From: Tupaia tana | Lineage: Eukaryota > Chordata > Mammalia > Scandentia > Tupaiidae | Assembly: GCA_026018925.1 (NCBI GenBank) | Contig: JAKSZU010000131.1 | Span: 434,001 to 498,000, forward strand | Length of the DNA stretch: 64,000 bases | Direction: 5' to 3' | Part shown: piece after piece, positions 22,547-35,600 of the stretch | Numbering within the stretch: the stretch's first letter is position 1 | Layout of the letters: each line of letters starts with the position of its first letter | The notes under the pieces: model-generated | The model's input: only the letters and a program-made list of their open reading frames with translations | What the model was told of the DNA's origin: nothing | The model's database searches: none | Made by a program: the position numbers and the translations under genes

Positions 22547-25500
22547 TCTGCTCAGAGAAGGGCTCAACTCTCCTGCCAGGGAGGAAGAAGCAGAAGGGAT
22601 TATTAACAAAACCATAGGAGGAGCTGGGAGTCAGAGAAAATCTTTGCCTTTAAAAAAGTCGTAAAAAGGAAAAATTACCAAAAAAAAATTGGGAGACAGG
22701 AGCAGAGAGAGACAGAGACCTCAGAGACACAGAGACAGAGATAGAAGGCCAGAGGGGCTACCTACCACATTAGCTCTGCTTGCTGGAGGCTGAATTATGA
22801 GTAGAAAATCTTCATTTCTCCTGTTCCCTGAAAAATATAGTTCCCAGTAGCCATGAGGAGTCTGCTCAGAGAAGGGCTCAACTCTCCTGCCTGGGAGGAA
22901 GAAGCAGAAGAGATTATTAACAAAACAATAGGAGGAGCTGGGAGCCAGAGAAAAACTTTGCCTTTAAAAATGTCGTAAAAAGGAAAAATTATCAAAAAAA
23001 TGAGGAGACAGGAGCAAAGAGAGACAGAGACCTCAGAGACACAGAGACAGAGATAGAAGGCCAGAGGGGCTCCCTACCACACTAGCTCTGCTTGCTGGAG
23101 GCTGAATTATGAGTAGAAAATCTTCATTTCTCCTCTTCCCTGAAAAATCTAGTTCCCAGTAGCCATGAGGAGTCTGCTCAGAGAAGGGCTCAACTCTCCT
23201 GCTGGGAGGAAGAAGCAGAAGGGATTATTAACAAAACAATAGGAGGACCTGGGAGCCAGAGAAAAACTTTGCCTTTAAAAAAGTCATAAAAAGGAAAAAT
23301 TACCAAAAAAAAAATTAGGAGACAGGAGCAGAGAGAGACAGACACCTCAGAGACACAGAGACAGAGATAGAAGGCCAGAGGGGCTCCCGACCACACTAGC
23401 TCTGCTTGCTGGAGCCTGAATTTTGAGTAGAAAATCTTCATTTCTCCTCTTCCCTGAAAAATCTAGTTCCCAGTAGCCATGAGGAGTCTGCTCAGAGAAG
23501 GGCTCAACTCTCCTGCCAGGGAGGAAGAAGCAGAAGGGATTATTAACAAAACAATAGGAGGAGCTGGGAGTCAGAGAAAACCTTTGCCTTTAAAAAAGTC
23601 GTAAAAAGGAAAAATTACCAAAAAAAAATTAGGAGACAGGAGCAGAGAGAGACAGAGACCTCAGAGACACAGAGACAGAGATAGAAGGCCAGAGGGGCTT
23701 CCTACCACACTAGCTCTGCTTGCTGGAGGCTGAATTATGAGTAGAAAATCTTCATTTCTCCTGTTCCCTGAAAAATCTAGTTCCCAGTAGCCATGAGGGG
23801 TCTGCTCAGAGAAGGGCTCAACTCTCCTGCCTGGGAGGAAGAAGCAGAAGGGATTATTAACAAAACAATAGGAGGAGCTGGGAGCCAGAGAAAAACTTTG
23901 CCTTTAAAAAAGTCGTAAAAAGGAAAAATTACCAAAAAAAAAATGAGGAGACAGGAGCAGAGAGAGACAGAGACCTCAGAGACACAGAGACAGAGATAGA
24001 AGGCCAGAGGGGCTCCCTACCACACTAGCTCTGCTTGCTGGAGGCTGAATTATGAGTAGAAAATCTTCATTTCTCCTGTTCCCTGAAAAATCTAGTTCCC
24101 AGTAGCCATGAGGAGACTGCTCAGAGAAGGGCTCAACTCTCCTGCCTGGGAGGAAGAAGCAGAAGGGATTATTAACAAAACAATAGGAGGAGCTGGGAGC
24201 CAGAGAAAAACTTTGCCTTTAAAAAAATCGTAAAAAGGAAAAATTACCAAAAAACAAAAAATGAGGAGACAGGAGCAGAGAGAGACAGAGACCTCAGAAA
24301 CACAGAGACAGAGATAGAAGGCCAGAGGGGCTCCCTACCACACTAGCTCTGTTTGCTGAGGCTGAATTATGAGTAGAAAATCTACATTTCTCCTGTTCCC
24401 TGAAAAATCTAGTTCCCAGTAGCCATGAGGAGTCTGCTCAGAGAAGGGCTCAACTCTCCTGCCTGGGAGGAAGAAGCAGAAGCGATTATTAACAAAACAG
24501 TAGGATGAGCTGGGAGCCACAGAAAAACTTTGCCTTTAAAAAAATCGTAAAAAGGAAAAATTACCAAAAAAAATGAGGAGACAGAAGCAGAGAGGGACAG
24601 AGACATCAGAGACACAGAGACAGAGATAGAAGGCCAGAGGGGCTCCCTACCACACTAGCTCTGCTTGCTGGAGGCTGAATTATGAGTAGAAAATCTTCAT
24701 TTCTCCTGTTCCCTGAAAAATCTAGTTCCCAGTAGCCATGAGGAGTCTGCTCAGAGAAGGCCTCAACTCTCCTGCCTGGGAGGAAGAAGCAGAAGGGATT
24801 ATTAACAAAACAATAGGAGGAGCTGGGAGCCAGAGAAAACTTTGCCTTTAAAAAAGTCATAAAAAGGAAAAATTACCAAAAAAAATGAGGAGACAGGAGC
24901 AGAGAGAGACAGAGACCTCAGAGACACAGAGACAGATATAGAAGGCCAGAGGGGCTCCCTACCACACTAGCTCTGCTTGCTGGAGGCTGAATTATGAGTA
25001 GAAAATCTTCATTTCTCCTGTTCCCTGAAAAATCTTGTTCCCAGTAGCCATGAGGAGTCTGCTCAGAGAAGGGCTCAACTCTCCTGCTGGGAGGAAGAAG
25101 CAGAAGGGATTATTAAGAAAACAATAGGAGGACCTGGGAGCCAGAGAAAAACTTTGCCTTTAAAAAAGTCATAAAAAGGAAAAATTACCAAAAAAAAAAT
25201 TAGGAGACAGGAGCAGAGAGAGACAGACACCTCAGAGACACAGAGACAGAGATAGAAGGCCAGAGGGGCTCCCAACCACACTAGCTCTGCTTGCTGGAGG
25301 CTGAATTTTGAGTAGAAAATCTTCATTTCTCCTCTTCCGTGAAAAATCTAGTTCCCAGTAGGCATGAGGAGTCTGCTCAGAGAAGGGCTCAACTCTCCTG
25401 CCAGGGAGGAAGAAGCAGAAGGGATTATTAACAAAACAATAGGAGGAGCTGGGAGTCAGAGAAAACCTTTGCCTTTAAAAAAGTCGTAAAAAGGAAAAAT

Positions 25501-28500
25501 TAACAAAAAAAATGAGGAGACAGGAGCAGAGAGAGACAGAGACCTCAGAGACACAGAGACAGGGATAGAAGGCCAGAGGGGCTCCCTACCACACTCGCTC
25601 TGCTTGCTGGAGGCTGAATTAGGAGTAGAAAATCTTCATTTCTCCTGTTCCCTGAAAAATCAAGTTCCCAGTAGCCATGAGGAATCTGCTCAGAGTAGGG
25701 CTCAACTCTCCTGCCTGGGAGGAAGAAGCAGAAGGGATTATTAACAAAACAGTAGGAGGAGCTGGGAGCCACAGAAAAACTTTGCCTTTAAAAAAATTGT
25801 AAATAGGAAAAATTACCAAAAAAAAAAATGGAGAGACAGGAGCAAAGAGAGACAGAGACCTCAGAGACACAGAGACAGAGATAGAAGGCCAGAGGGGCTC
25901 CCTACCACACTAGCTCTGCTTGCTGGAGGCTGAATTATGAGTAGAAAATCTTCATTTCTCCTCTTCCCTGAAAAATCTAGTTCCCAGTAGCCATGAGGAG
26001 TCTGCTCAGAGAAGGGCTCAACTCTCCTGCTGGGAGGAAGAAGCAGAAGGGATTATTAACAAAACAATAGGAGGACCTGGGAGCCAGAGAAAAACTTTGC
26101 CTTTAAAAAAGTCATAAAAAGGAAAAATTACCAAAAAAAAAAATTAGGAGACGGGAACAGAGAGAGACAGACACCTCAGAGACACAGAGACAGAGATAGA
26201 AGGCCAGAGGGGCTCCCGACCACACTAGCTCTGCTTGCTGGAGGCTGAATTTTGAGTAGAAAATATTCATTTCTCCTCTTCCGTGAAAAATCTAGTTCCC
26301 AGTAGCCATGAGGAGTCTGCTCAGAGAAGGGCTCAACTCTCCTGCCAGGGAGGAAGAAGCAGAAGGGATTATTAACAAAACAATAGGAGGAGCTGGGAGT
26401 CAGAGAAAACCTTTGCCTTTAAAAAAGTCGTAAAAAGGAAAAATTACCAAAAAAAAATTGGGAGACAGGAGCAGAGAGAGACAGAGACCTCAGAGACACA
26501 GAGACAGAGATAGAAGGCCAGAGGGGCTACCTACCACATTAGCTCTGCTTGCTGGAGGCTGAATTATGAGTAGAAAATCTTCATTTCTCCTGTTCCCTGA
26601 AAAATATAGTTCCCAGTAGCCATGAGGAGTCTGCTCAGAGAAGGGCTCAACTCTCCTGCCTGGGAGGAAGAAGCAGAAGGGATTATTAACAAAACAATAG
26701 GAGGAGCTGGGAGCCAGAGAAAAACTTTGCCTTTAAAAATGTCGTAAAAAGGAAAAATTATCAAAAAAATGAGGAGACAGGAGCAAAGAGAGACAGAGAC
26801 CTCAGAGACACAGAGACAGAGATAGAAGGCCCGAGGGGCTCCCTACCACACTAGCTCTGCTTGCTGGAGGCTGAATTATGAGTAGAAAATCTTCATTTCT
26901 CCTCTTCCCTGAAAAATCTAGTTCCCAGTAGCCATGAGGAGTCTGCTCAGAGAAGGGCTCAACTCTCCTGCTGGGAGGAAGAAGCAGAAGGGATTATTAA
27001 GAAAACAATAGGAGGACCTGGGAGCCAGAGAAAAACTTTGCCTTTAAAAAAGTCATAAAAAGGAAAAATTACCAAAAAAAAAATGAGGAGACAGGAACAG
27101 AGAGAGACAGACACCTCAGAGACACAGAGACAGAGATAGAAGGCCAGAGGGGCTCCCGACTACACTAGCTCTGCTTGCTGGAGCCTGAATTTTGAGTAGA
27201 AAATCTTCATTTCTCCTGTTCCCTGAAAAAATCAAGTTCCCAGTAGCCATGAGGAGTCTGCTCAGAGAAGGGCTCAACTCTCCTGCCAGGGAGGAAGAAG
27301 CAGAAGGGATTATTAACAAAACAATAGGAGGAGCTGGGAGTCAGAGAAAACCTTTGCCTTTAAAAAAGTCGTAAAAAGGAAAAATTACCAAAAAAAAATT
27401 AGGAGACAGGAGCAGAGAGAGACAGAGACCTCAGAGACACAGAGACAGAGTTAGAAGGCCAGAGGGGCTTCCTACCACACAAGCTCTGCTTGCTGGAGGC
27501 TGAATTATGAGTAGAAAATCTTCATTTCTCCTCTTCCCTGAAAAATCTAGTTCCCAGTAGCCATGAGGAGTCTGCTCAGAGAAGGGCTCAACTATCCTGC
27601 CTGGGAGGAAGAAGCAGAAGGGATTATTAACAAAACAATAGGAGGAGCTGGGAGCCAGAGAAAAACTTTGCCTTTAAAAAAGTCGTAAAAAGGAAAAATT
27701 ACCAAAAAAAAATGAGGAGACAGGAGCAGAGAGAGACAGAGACCTCAGAGACACAGAGACAGAGATAGAAGGCCAGAGGGGCTCCCTACCACACTAGCTC
27801 TGCTTGCTGGAGGCTGAATTATGAGTAGAAAATCTTCATTTCTCCTGTTCCCTGAAAAATCTAGTTCCCAGTAGCCATGAGGAGACTGCTCAGAGAAGGG
27901 CTCAACTCTCCTGCCTGGGAGGAAGAAGCAGAAGGGATTATTAACAAAACAATAGGAGGAGCTGGGAGCCAGAGAAAAACTTTGCCTTTAAAAAAATCGT
28001 AAAAAGGAAAAATTACCAAAAAACAAAAAATGAGGAGACAGGAGCAGAGAGAGACAGAGACCTCAGAAACACAGAGACAGAGATAGAAGGCCAGAGGGGC
28101 TCCCTACCACACTAGCTCTGTTTGCTGAGGCTGAATTATGAGTAGAAAATCTACATTTCTCCTGTTCCCTGAAAAATCTAGTTCCCAGTAGCCATGAGGA
28201 GTCTGCTCAGAGAAGGGCTCAACTCTCCTGCCTGGGAGGAAGAAGCAGAAGCGATTATTAACAAAACAGTAGGAGGAGCTGGGAGCCACAGAAAAACTTT
28301 GCCTTTAAAAAAATCGTAAAAAGGAAAAATTACCAAAAAAAAATGAGGAGACAGAAGCAGAGAGGGACAGAGACATCAGAGACACAGAGACAGAGATAGA
28401 AGGCCAGAGGGGCTCCCTACCACACTAGCTCTGCTTGCTGGAGGCTGAATTATGAGTAGAAAATCTTCATTTCTCCTGTTCCCTGAAAAATATAGTTCCC

Positions 28501-28514
28501 AGTAGCCATGAGGA
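22547..28514 (+). repeat. 19-unit duplicated block B2 (period ~5967)
   Basis: The adjacent second copy of B1. The few differences seen include CCCAACC for CCCGACC (about 25274), GACGGGAAC for GACAGGAAC (about 26152), an extra A in GAAAAAATCAAG (about 27227) and CTATCCTG for CTCTCCTG (about 27592). The crossover lies between 22524 and 22577. It produced a hybrid unit whose 5' part follows a T1-adjacent unit and whose 3' part carries CCAGGGAGG and ACCATAGG. Confidence 0.87.
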
Positions 28515-31500
28515 GTCTGCTCAGAGAAGGGCTCAACTCTCCTGCCTGGGAGGAAGAAGCAGAAGGGATTATTAACAAAACAATAGGAGGAGCTGGGAGC
28601 CAGAGAAAACTTTGCCTTTAAAAAAGTCATAAAAAGGAAAAATTACCAAAAAAAAATGAGGAGACAGGAGCAGAGAGAGACAGAGACCTCAGAGACACAG
28701 AGACAGATATAGAAGGCCAGAGGGGCTCCCTACCACACTAGCTCTGCTTGCTGGAGGCTGAATTATGAGTAGAAAATCTTCATTTCTCCTGTTCCCTGAA
28801 AAATCTAGTTCCCAGTAGCCATGAGGAGTCTGCTCAGAAAAGGGCTCAACTATCCTGCCAGGGAGGAAGAAGCAGAAGGGATTATTAACAAAACAATAGG
28901 AGGAGCTGGGAGCCAGAGAAAAACTTTGCCTTTAAAAAAATCGTAAAAAGGAAAAAATTACCAAAAAAAAAAATTGAGGAGACAGGAGCAGAGAGAGTCA
29001 GAGATCTCAGAGACACAGAGGCAGAGATAGAAGACCAGAGGGGCTCCCTACCACACTAGCTCTGTTTGCTGGAGGCTGAATTATGAGTAGAGAATCTTCA
29101 TTTCTCCTGTTCCATGAAAAATCTAGTTCACAGTAGCCATGAGGAGTCTGCTCAGAGAAGGGCTCAACTCTCCTGCATGGGAGGAAGAAGCAGAAGGGAT
29201 TATTAACAAAACAATAGGAGGAGCTGGGAGAAAGAGAAAAACTTTGCCTTTAAAAAAGTCGTAAAAAGGAAAAATTACCAAAAAAAAAATGAGGAGACAG
29301 GAGCAGAGAGAGACAGAGACCTCAGCGACACAGAGACAGAGATAGAAGGCCAGAGGGGCTCCCTACCACACAAGCTCTGCTTGCTGGAGGCTGAATTATG
29401 AGTAGAAAATCTTCATTTCTCCTGTTCCCTGAAAAATCTAGTTCTCAGTAGCCATGAGGAGTCTGCTCAGAGAAGGGCTCAACTCTCCTGCCTGGGAGGA
29501 AGAAGCAGAAGGGATTATTAACAAAACAATAGGAGGAGCTGGGAGCCAGAGAAAAACTTTGCCTTTAAAAAAGTCATAAAAAGGAAAAATTACCAAAAAA
29601 GAAAATGAGGAGACAGGAGCAGAGAGAGACAGAGACCTCAGAGACACAGAGACAGAGATAGAAGGCCAGAGGGGATCCCTACCACACTAGCTCTGCTTGC
29701 TGGAGGCTGAATTATGAGTAGAAAATCTTCATTTCTCCTCTTCCCTGAAAAATCTAGTTCCCAGTAGCCATGAGGAGTCTGCTCAGAGAAGGGCTCAACT
29801 CTTCTGCCTGGGAGGAAGAATCAGAAGGGATTATTAACAAAACAATAGGAGGAGCTGGGAGCCAGAGAAAAACTTTGCCTTTAAAAAAGTCGTAAAAAGG
29901 AAAAATTACCAAAAAAAAATGAGGAGACAGGAGCAGAGAGAGACAGAGACCTCAGAGACACAGAGACAGAGATAGAAGGCCAGAGGGGCTACCTACCACA
30001 TTAGCTCTGCTTGCTGGAGGCTGAATTATGAGTAGAAAATCTTCATTTCTCCTGTTCCCTGAAAAATATAGTTCCCAGTAGCCATGAGGAGTCTGCTCTG
30101 AGAAGGGCTCAACTCTCCTGCCTGGGAGGAAGAAGCAGAAGGGATTATTAACAAAACAATAGGAGGAGCTGGGAGCCAGAGAAAAACTTTGCCTTTAAAA
30201 ATGTCGTAAAAAGGAAAAATTATCAAAAAAAATGAGGAGACAGGAGCAAAGAGAGACAGAGACCTCAGAGACACAGAGACAGAGATAGAAGGCCAGAGGG
30301 GCTCCCTACCACACTAGCTCTGCTTGCTGGAGGCTGAATTATGAGTAGAAAATCTTCATTTCTCCTCTTCCCTGAAAAATCTAGTTCCCAGTAGCCATGA
30401 GGAGTCTGCTCAGAGAAGGGCTCAACTCTCCTGCTGGGAGGAAGAAGCAGAAGGGATTATTAAGAAAACAATAGGAGGACCTGGGAGCCAGAGAAAAACT
30501 TTGCCTTTAAAAAAGTCATAAAAAGGAAAAATTACCAAAAAAAAAATTAGGAGACAGGAGCAGAGAGAGACAGACACCTCAGAGACACAGAGACAGAGAT
30601 AGAAGGCCAGAGGGGCTCCCGCCCACACTAGCTCTGCTTGCTGGAGGCTGAATTTTGAGTAGAAAATCTTCATTTCTCCTCTTCCCTGAAAATCTAGTTC
30701 CCAGTAGCCATGAGGAGTCTGCTCAGAGAAGGGCTCAACTCTCCTGCCAGGGAGGAAGAAGCAGAAGGGATTATTAACAAAACAATAGGAGGAGCTGGGA
30801 GTCAGAGAAAACCTTTGCCTTTAAAAAAGTCGTAAAAAGGAAAAATTACCAAAAAAAAATTAGGAGACAGGAGCAGAGAGAGACAGAGACCTCAGAGACA
30901 CAGAGACAGAGATAGAAGGCCAGAGGGGCTTCCTACCACACTAGCTCTGCTTGCTGGAGGCTGAATTATGAGTAGAAAATCTTCATTTCTCCTGTTCCCT
31001 GAAATATCTAGTTCCCAGTAGCCATGAGGAGTCTGCTCAGAGAAGGGCTCAACTCTCCTGCCTGGGAGGAAGAAGCAGAAGGGATTATTAACAAAACAAT
31101 AGGAGGAGCTGGGAGCCAGAGAAAAACTTTGCCTTTAAAAAAATCGTAAAAAGGAAAAATTAACAAAAAAAAATGAGGAGACAGGAGCAGAGAGAGACAG
31201 AGACCTCAGAGACACAGAGACAGAGATAGAAGGCCAGAGGGGCTCCCTACCACACTCGCTCTGCTTGCTGGAGGCTGAATTAGGAGTAGAAAATCTTCAT
31301 TTCTCCTGTTCCCTGAAAAATCAAGTTCCCAGTAGCCATGAGGAATCTGCTCAGAGTAGGGCTCAACTCTCCTGCCTGGGAGGAAGAAGCAGAAGGGATT
31401 ATTAACAAAACAGTAGGAGGAGCTGGGAGCCACAGAAAAAACTTTGCCTTTAAAAAAATCGTAAATAGGAAAAATTACCAAAAAAAAAATGGAGAGAGAC

Positions 31501-32690
31501 AGGAGCAAAGAGAGACAGAGACCTCAGAGACACAGAGACAGAGATAGAAGGCCAGAGGGGCTCCCTACCACACTAGCTCTGCTTGCTGGAGGCTGAATTA
31601 TGAGTAGAAAATCTTCATTTCTCCTCTTCCCTGAAAAATCTAGTTCCCAGTAGCCATGAGGAGTCTGCTCAGAGAAGGGCTCAACTCTCCTGCTGGGAGG
31701 AAGAAGAAGAAGGGATTATTAACAAAACAATAGGAGGACCTGGGAGCCAGAGAAAAACTTTGCCTTTAAAAAAGTCATAAAAAGGAAAAATTACCAAAAA
31801 AAAAAAATTAGGAGACAGGAACAGAGAGAGACAGACAACTCAGAGACACAGAGACAGAGATAGAAGGCCAGAGGGGCTCCCGACCACACTAGCTCTGCTT
31901 GCTGGAGGCTGAATTTTGAGTAGAAAATATTCATTTCTCCTCTTCCGTGAAAAATCTAGTTCCCAGTAGCCATGAGGAGTCTGCTCAGAGAAGGGCTCAA
32001 CTCTCCTGCCAGGGAGGAAGAAGCAGAAGGGATTATTAACAAAACAATAGGAGGAGCTGGGAGTCAGAGAAAACCTTTGCCTTTAAAAAAGTCGTAAAAA
32101 GGAAAAATTACCAAAAAAAAATTGGGAGACAGGAGCAGAGAGAGACAGAGACCTCAGAGACACAGAGACAGAGATAGAAGGCCAGAGGGGCTACCTACCA
32201 CATTAGCTCTGCTTGCTGGAGGCTGAATTATGAGTAGAAAATCTTCATTTCTCCTGTTCCCTGAAAAATATAGTTCCCAGTAGCCATGAGGAGTCTGCTC
32301 AGAGAAGGGCTCAACTCTCCTGCCTGGGAGGAAGAAGCAGAAGGGATTATTAACAAAACAATAGGAGGAGCTGGGAGCCAGAGAAAAACTTTGCCTTTAA
32401 AAATGTCGTAAAAAGGAAAAATTATCAAAAAAATGAGGAGACAGGAGCAAAGAGAGACAGAGACCTCAGAGACACAGAGACAGAGATAGAAGGCCAGAGG
32501 GGCTCCCTACCACACTAGCTCTGCTTGCTGGAGGCTGAATTATGAGTAGAAAATCTTCATTTCTCCTCTTCCCTGAAAAATCTAGTTCCCAGTAGCCATG
32601 AGGAGTCTGCTCAGAGAAGGGCTCAACTCTCCTGCTGGGAGGAAGAAGCAGAAGGGATTATTAAGAAAACAATAGGAGGAGCTGGGAGCC
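27341..32690 (+). repeat. 17-unit duplicated block C1 (period 5344-5350)
   Basis: Landmarks recur 5344-5350 bp further on: 28140/33489 (T1), 29438/34785, 31254/36601 (T3) and 32195/37539 (T2). Shared rare changes include CAGCGACACAG (29324 region and 34671 region), GGGAGAAAGAG and CTCTTCTGCC with GAATCAGAAGG. The block overlaps the right end of B2, so the C duplication and the B duplication share units. Confidence 0.83.
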
Positions 32691-35600
32691 AGAGAAAAAC
32701 TTTGCCTTTAAAAAAGTCGTAAAAAGGAAAAATTACCAAAAAAAAATTAGGAGACAGGAGCAGAGAGAGACAGAGACCTCAGAGACACAGAGACAGAGAT
32801 AGAAGGCCAGAGGGGCTTCCTACCACACAAGCTCTGCTTGCTGGAGGCTGAATTATGAGTAGAAAATCTTCATTTCTCCTGTTCCCTGAAAAATCTAGTT
32901 CCGAGTAGCCATGAGGAGTCTGCTCAGAGAAGGGCTCAACTCTCCTGCCTGGGAGGAAGAAGCAGAAGGGATTATTAACAAAACAATAGGAGGAGCTGGG
33001 AGCCAGAGAAAAACTTTGCCTTTAAAAAAGTCGTAAAAAGGAAAAATTACCAAAAAAAAAATGAGGAGACAGGAGCAGAGAGAGACAGAGACCTCAGAGA
33101 CACAGAGACAGAGATAGAAGGCCAGAGGGGCTCCCTACCACACTAGCTCTGCTTGCTGGAGGCTGAATTATGAGTAGAAAATCTTCATTTCTCCTGTTCC
33201 CTGAAAAATCTAGTTCCCAGTAGCCATGAGGAGACTGCTCAGAGAAGGGCTCAACTCTCCTGCCTGGGAGGAAGAAGCAGAAGGGATTATTAACAAAACA
33301 ATAGGAGGAGCTGGGAGCCAGAGAAAAACTTTGCCTTTAAAAAAATCGTAAAAAGGAAAAATTACCAAAAAACAAAAAATGAGGAGACAGGAGCAGAGAG
33401 AGACAGAGACCTCAGAAACACAGAGACAGAGATAGAAGGCCAGAGGGGCTCCCTACCACACTAGCTCTGTTTGCTGAGGCTGAATTATGAGTAGAAAATC
33501 TACATTTCTCCTGTTCCCTGAAAAATCTAGTTCCCAGTAGCCATGAGGAGTCTGCTCAGAGAAGGGCTCAACTCTCCTGCCTGGGAGGAAGAAGCAGAAG
33601 CGATTATTAACAAAACAGTAGGAGGAGCTGGGAGCCACAGAAAAACTTTGCCTTTAAAAAAATCGTAAAAAGGAAAAATTACCAAAAAAAAAATGAGGAG
33701 ACAGAAGCAGAGAGGGACAGAGACATCAGAGACACAGAGACAGAGATAGAAGGCCAGAGGGGCTTCCTACCACACTAGCTCTGCTTGCTGGAGGCTGAAT
33801 TATGAGTAGAAAATCTTCATTTCTCCTGTTCCCTGAAAAATATAGTTCCCAGTAGCCATGAGGAGTCTGCTCAGAGAAGGGCTCAACTCTCCTGCCTGGG
33901 AGGAAGAAGCAGAAGGGATTATTAACAAAACAATAGGAGGAGCTGGGAGCCAGAGAAAACTTTGCCTTTAAAAAAGTCATAAAAAGGAAAAATTACCAAA
34001 AAAAATGAGGAGACAGGAGCAGAGAGAGACAGAGACCTCAGAGACACAGAGACAGATATAGAAGGCCAGAGGGGCTCCCTACCACACTAGCTCTGCTTGC
34101 TGGAGGCTGAATTATGAGTAGAAAATCTTCATTTCTCCTGTTCCCTGAAAAATCTAGTTCCCAGTAGCCATGAGGAGTCTGCTCAGAAAAGGGCTCAACT
34201 ATCCTGCCAGGGAGGAAGAAGCAGAAGGGATTATTAACAAAACAATAGGAGGAGCTGGGAGCCAGAGAAAAACTTTGCCTTTAAAAAAATCGTAAAAAGG
34301 AAAAATTACCAAAAAAAAAAATTGAGGAGACAGGAGCAGAGAGAGTCAGAGATCTCAGAGACACAGAGGCAGAGATAGAAGACCAGAGGGGCTCCCTACC
34401 ACACTAGCTCTGTTTGCTGGAGGCTGAATTATGAGTAGAGAATCTTCATTTCTCCTGTTCCATGAAAAATCTAGTTCACAGTAGCCATGAGGAGTCTGCT
34501 CAGAGAAGGGCTCAACTCTCCTGCATGGGAGGAAGAAGCAGAAGGGATTATTAACAAAACAATAGGAGGAGCTGGGAGAAAGAGAAAAACTTTGCCTTTA
34601 AAAAAGTCGTAAAAAGGAAAAATTACCAAAAAAAAATGAGGAGACAGGAGCAGAGAGAGACAGAGACCTCAGCGACACAGAGACAGAGATAGAAGGCCAG
34701 AGGGGCTCCCTACCACACAAGCTCTGCTTGCTGGAGGCTGAATTATGAGTAGAAAATCTTCATTTCTCCTGTTCCCTGAAAAATCTAGTTCTCAGTAGCC
34801 ATGAGGAGTCTGCTCAGAGAAGGGCTCAACTCTCCTGCCTGGGAGGAAGAAGCAGAAGGGATTATTAACAAAACAATAGGAGGAGCTGGGAGCCAGAGAA
34901 AAACTTTGCCTTTAAAAAAGTCATAAAAAGGAAAAATTACCAAAAAAGAAAATGAGGAGACAGGAGCAGAGAGAGACAGAGACCTCAGAGACACAGAGAC
35001 AGAGATAGAAGGCCAGAGGGGATCCCTACCACACTAGCTCTGCTTGCTGGAGGCTGAATTATGAGTAGAAAATCTTCATTTCTCCTCTTCCCTGAAAAAT
35101 CTAGTTCCCAGTAGCCATGAGGAGTCTGCTCAGAGAAGGGCTCAACTCTTCTGCCTGGGAGGAAGAATCAGAAGGGATTATTAACAAAACAATAGGAGGA
35201 GCTGGGAGCCAGAGAAAAACTTTGCCTTTAAAAAAGTCGTAAAAAGGAAAAATTACCAAAAAAAAATGAGGAGACAGGAGCAGAGAGAGACAGAGACCTC
35301 AAAGACACAGAGACAGAGATAGAAGGCCAGAGGGGCTACCTACCACATTAGCTCTGCTTGCTGGAGGCTGAATTATGAGTAGAAAATCTTCATTTCTCCT
35401 GTTCCCTGAAAAATATAGTTCCCAGTAGCCATGAGGAGTCTGCTCTGAGAAGGGCTCAACTCTCCTGCCTGGGAGGAAGAAGCAGAAGGGATTATTAACA
35501 AAACAATAGGAGGAGCTGGGAGCCAGAGAAAAACTTTGCCTTTAAAAATGTCGTAAAAAGGAAAAATTATCAAAAAAAATGAGGAGACAGGAGCAAAGAG

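Noticed and set aside
31206..31508. Longest open frame in the window (100 codons, minus strand)
   Set aside because: It is the usual T3 shadow frame lengthened by small indels (an extra A near 31440 and an extra GA near 31497). This is chance extension, not a gene.
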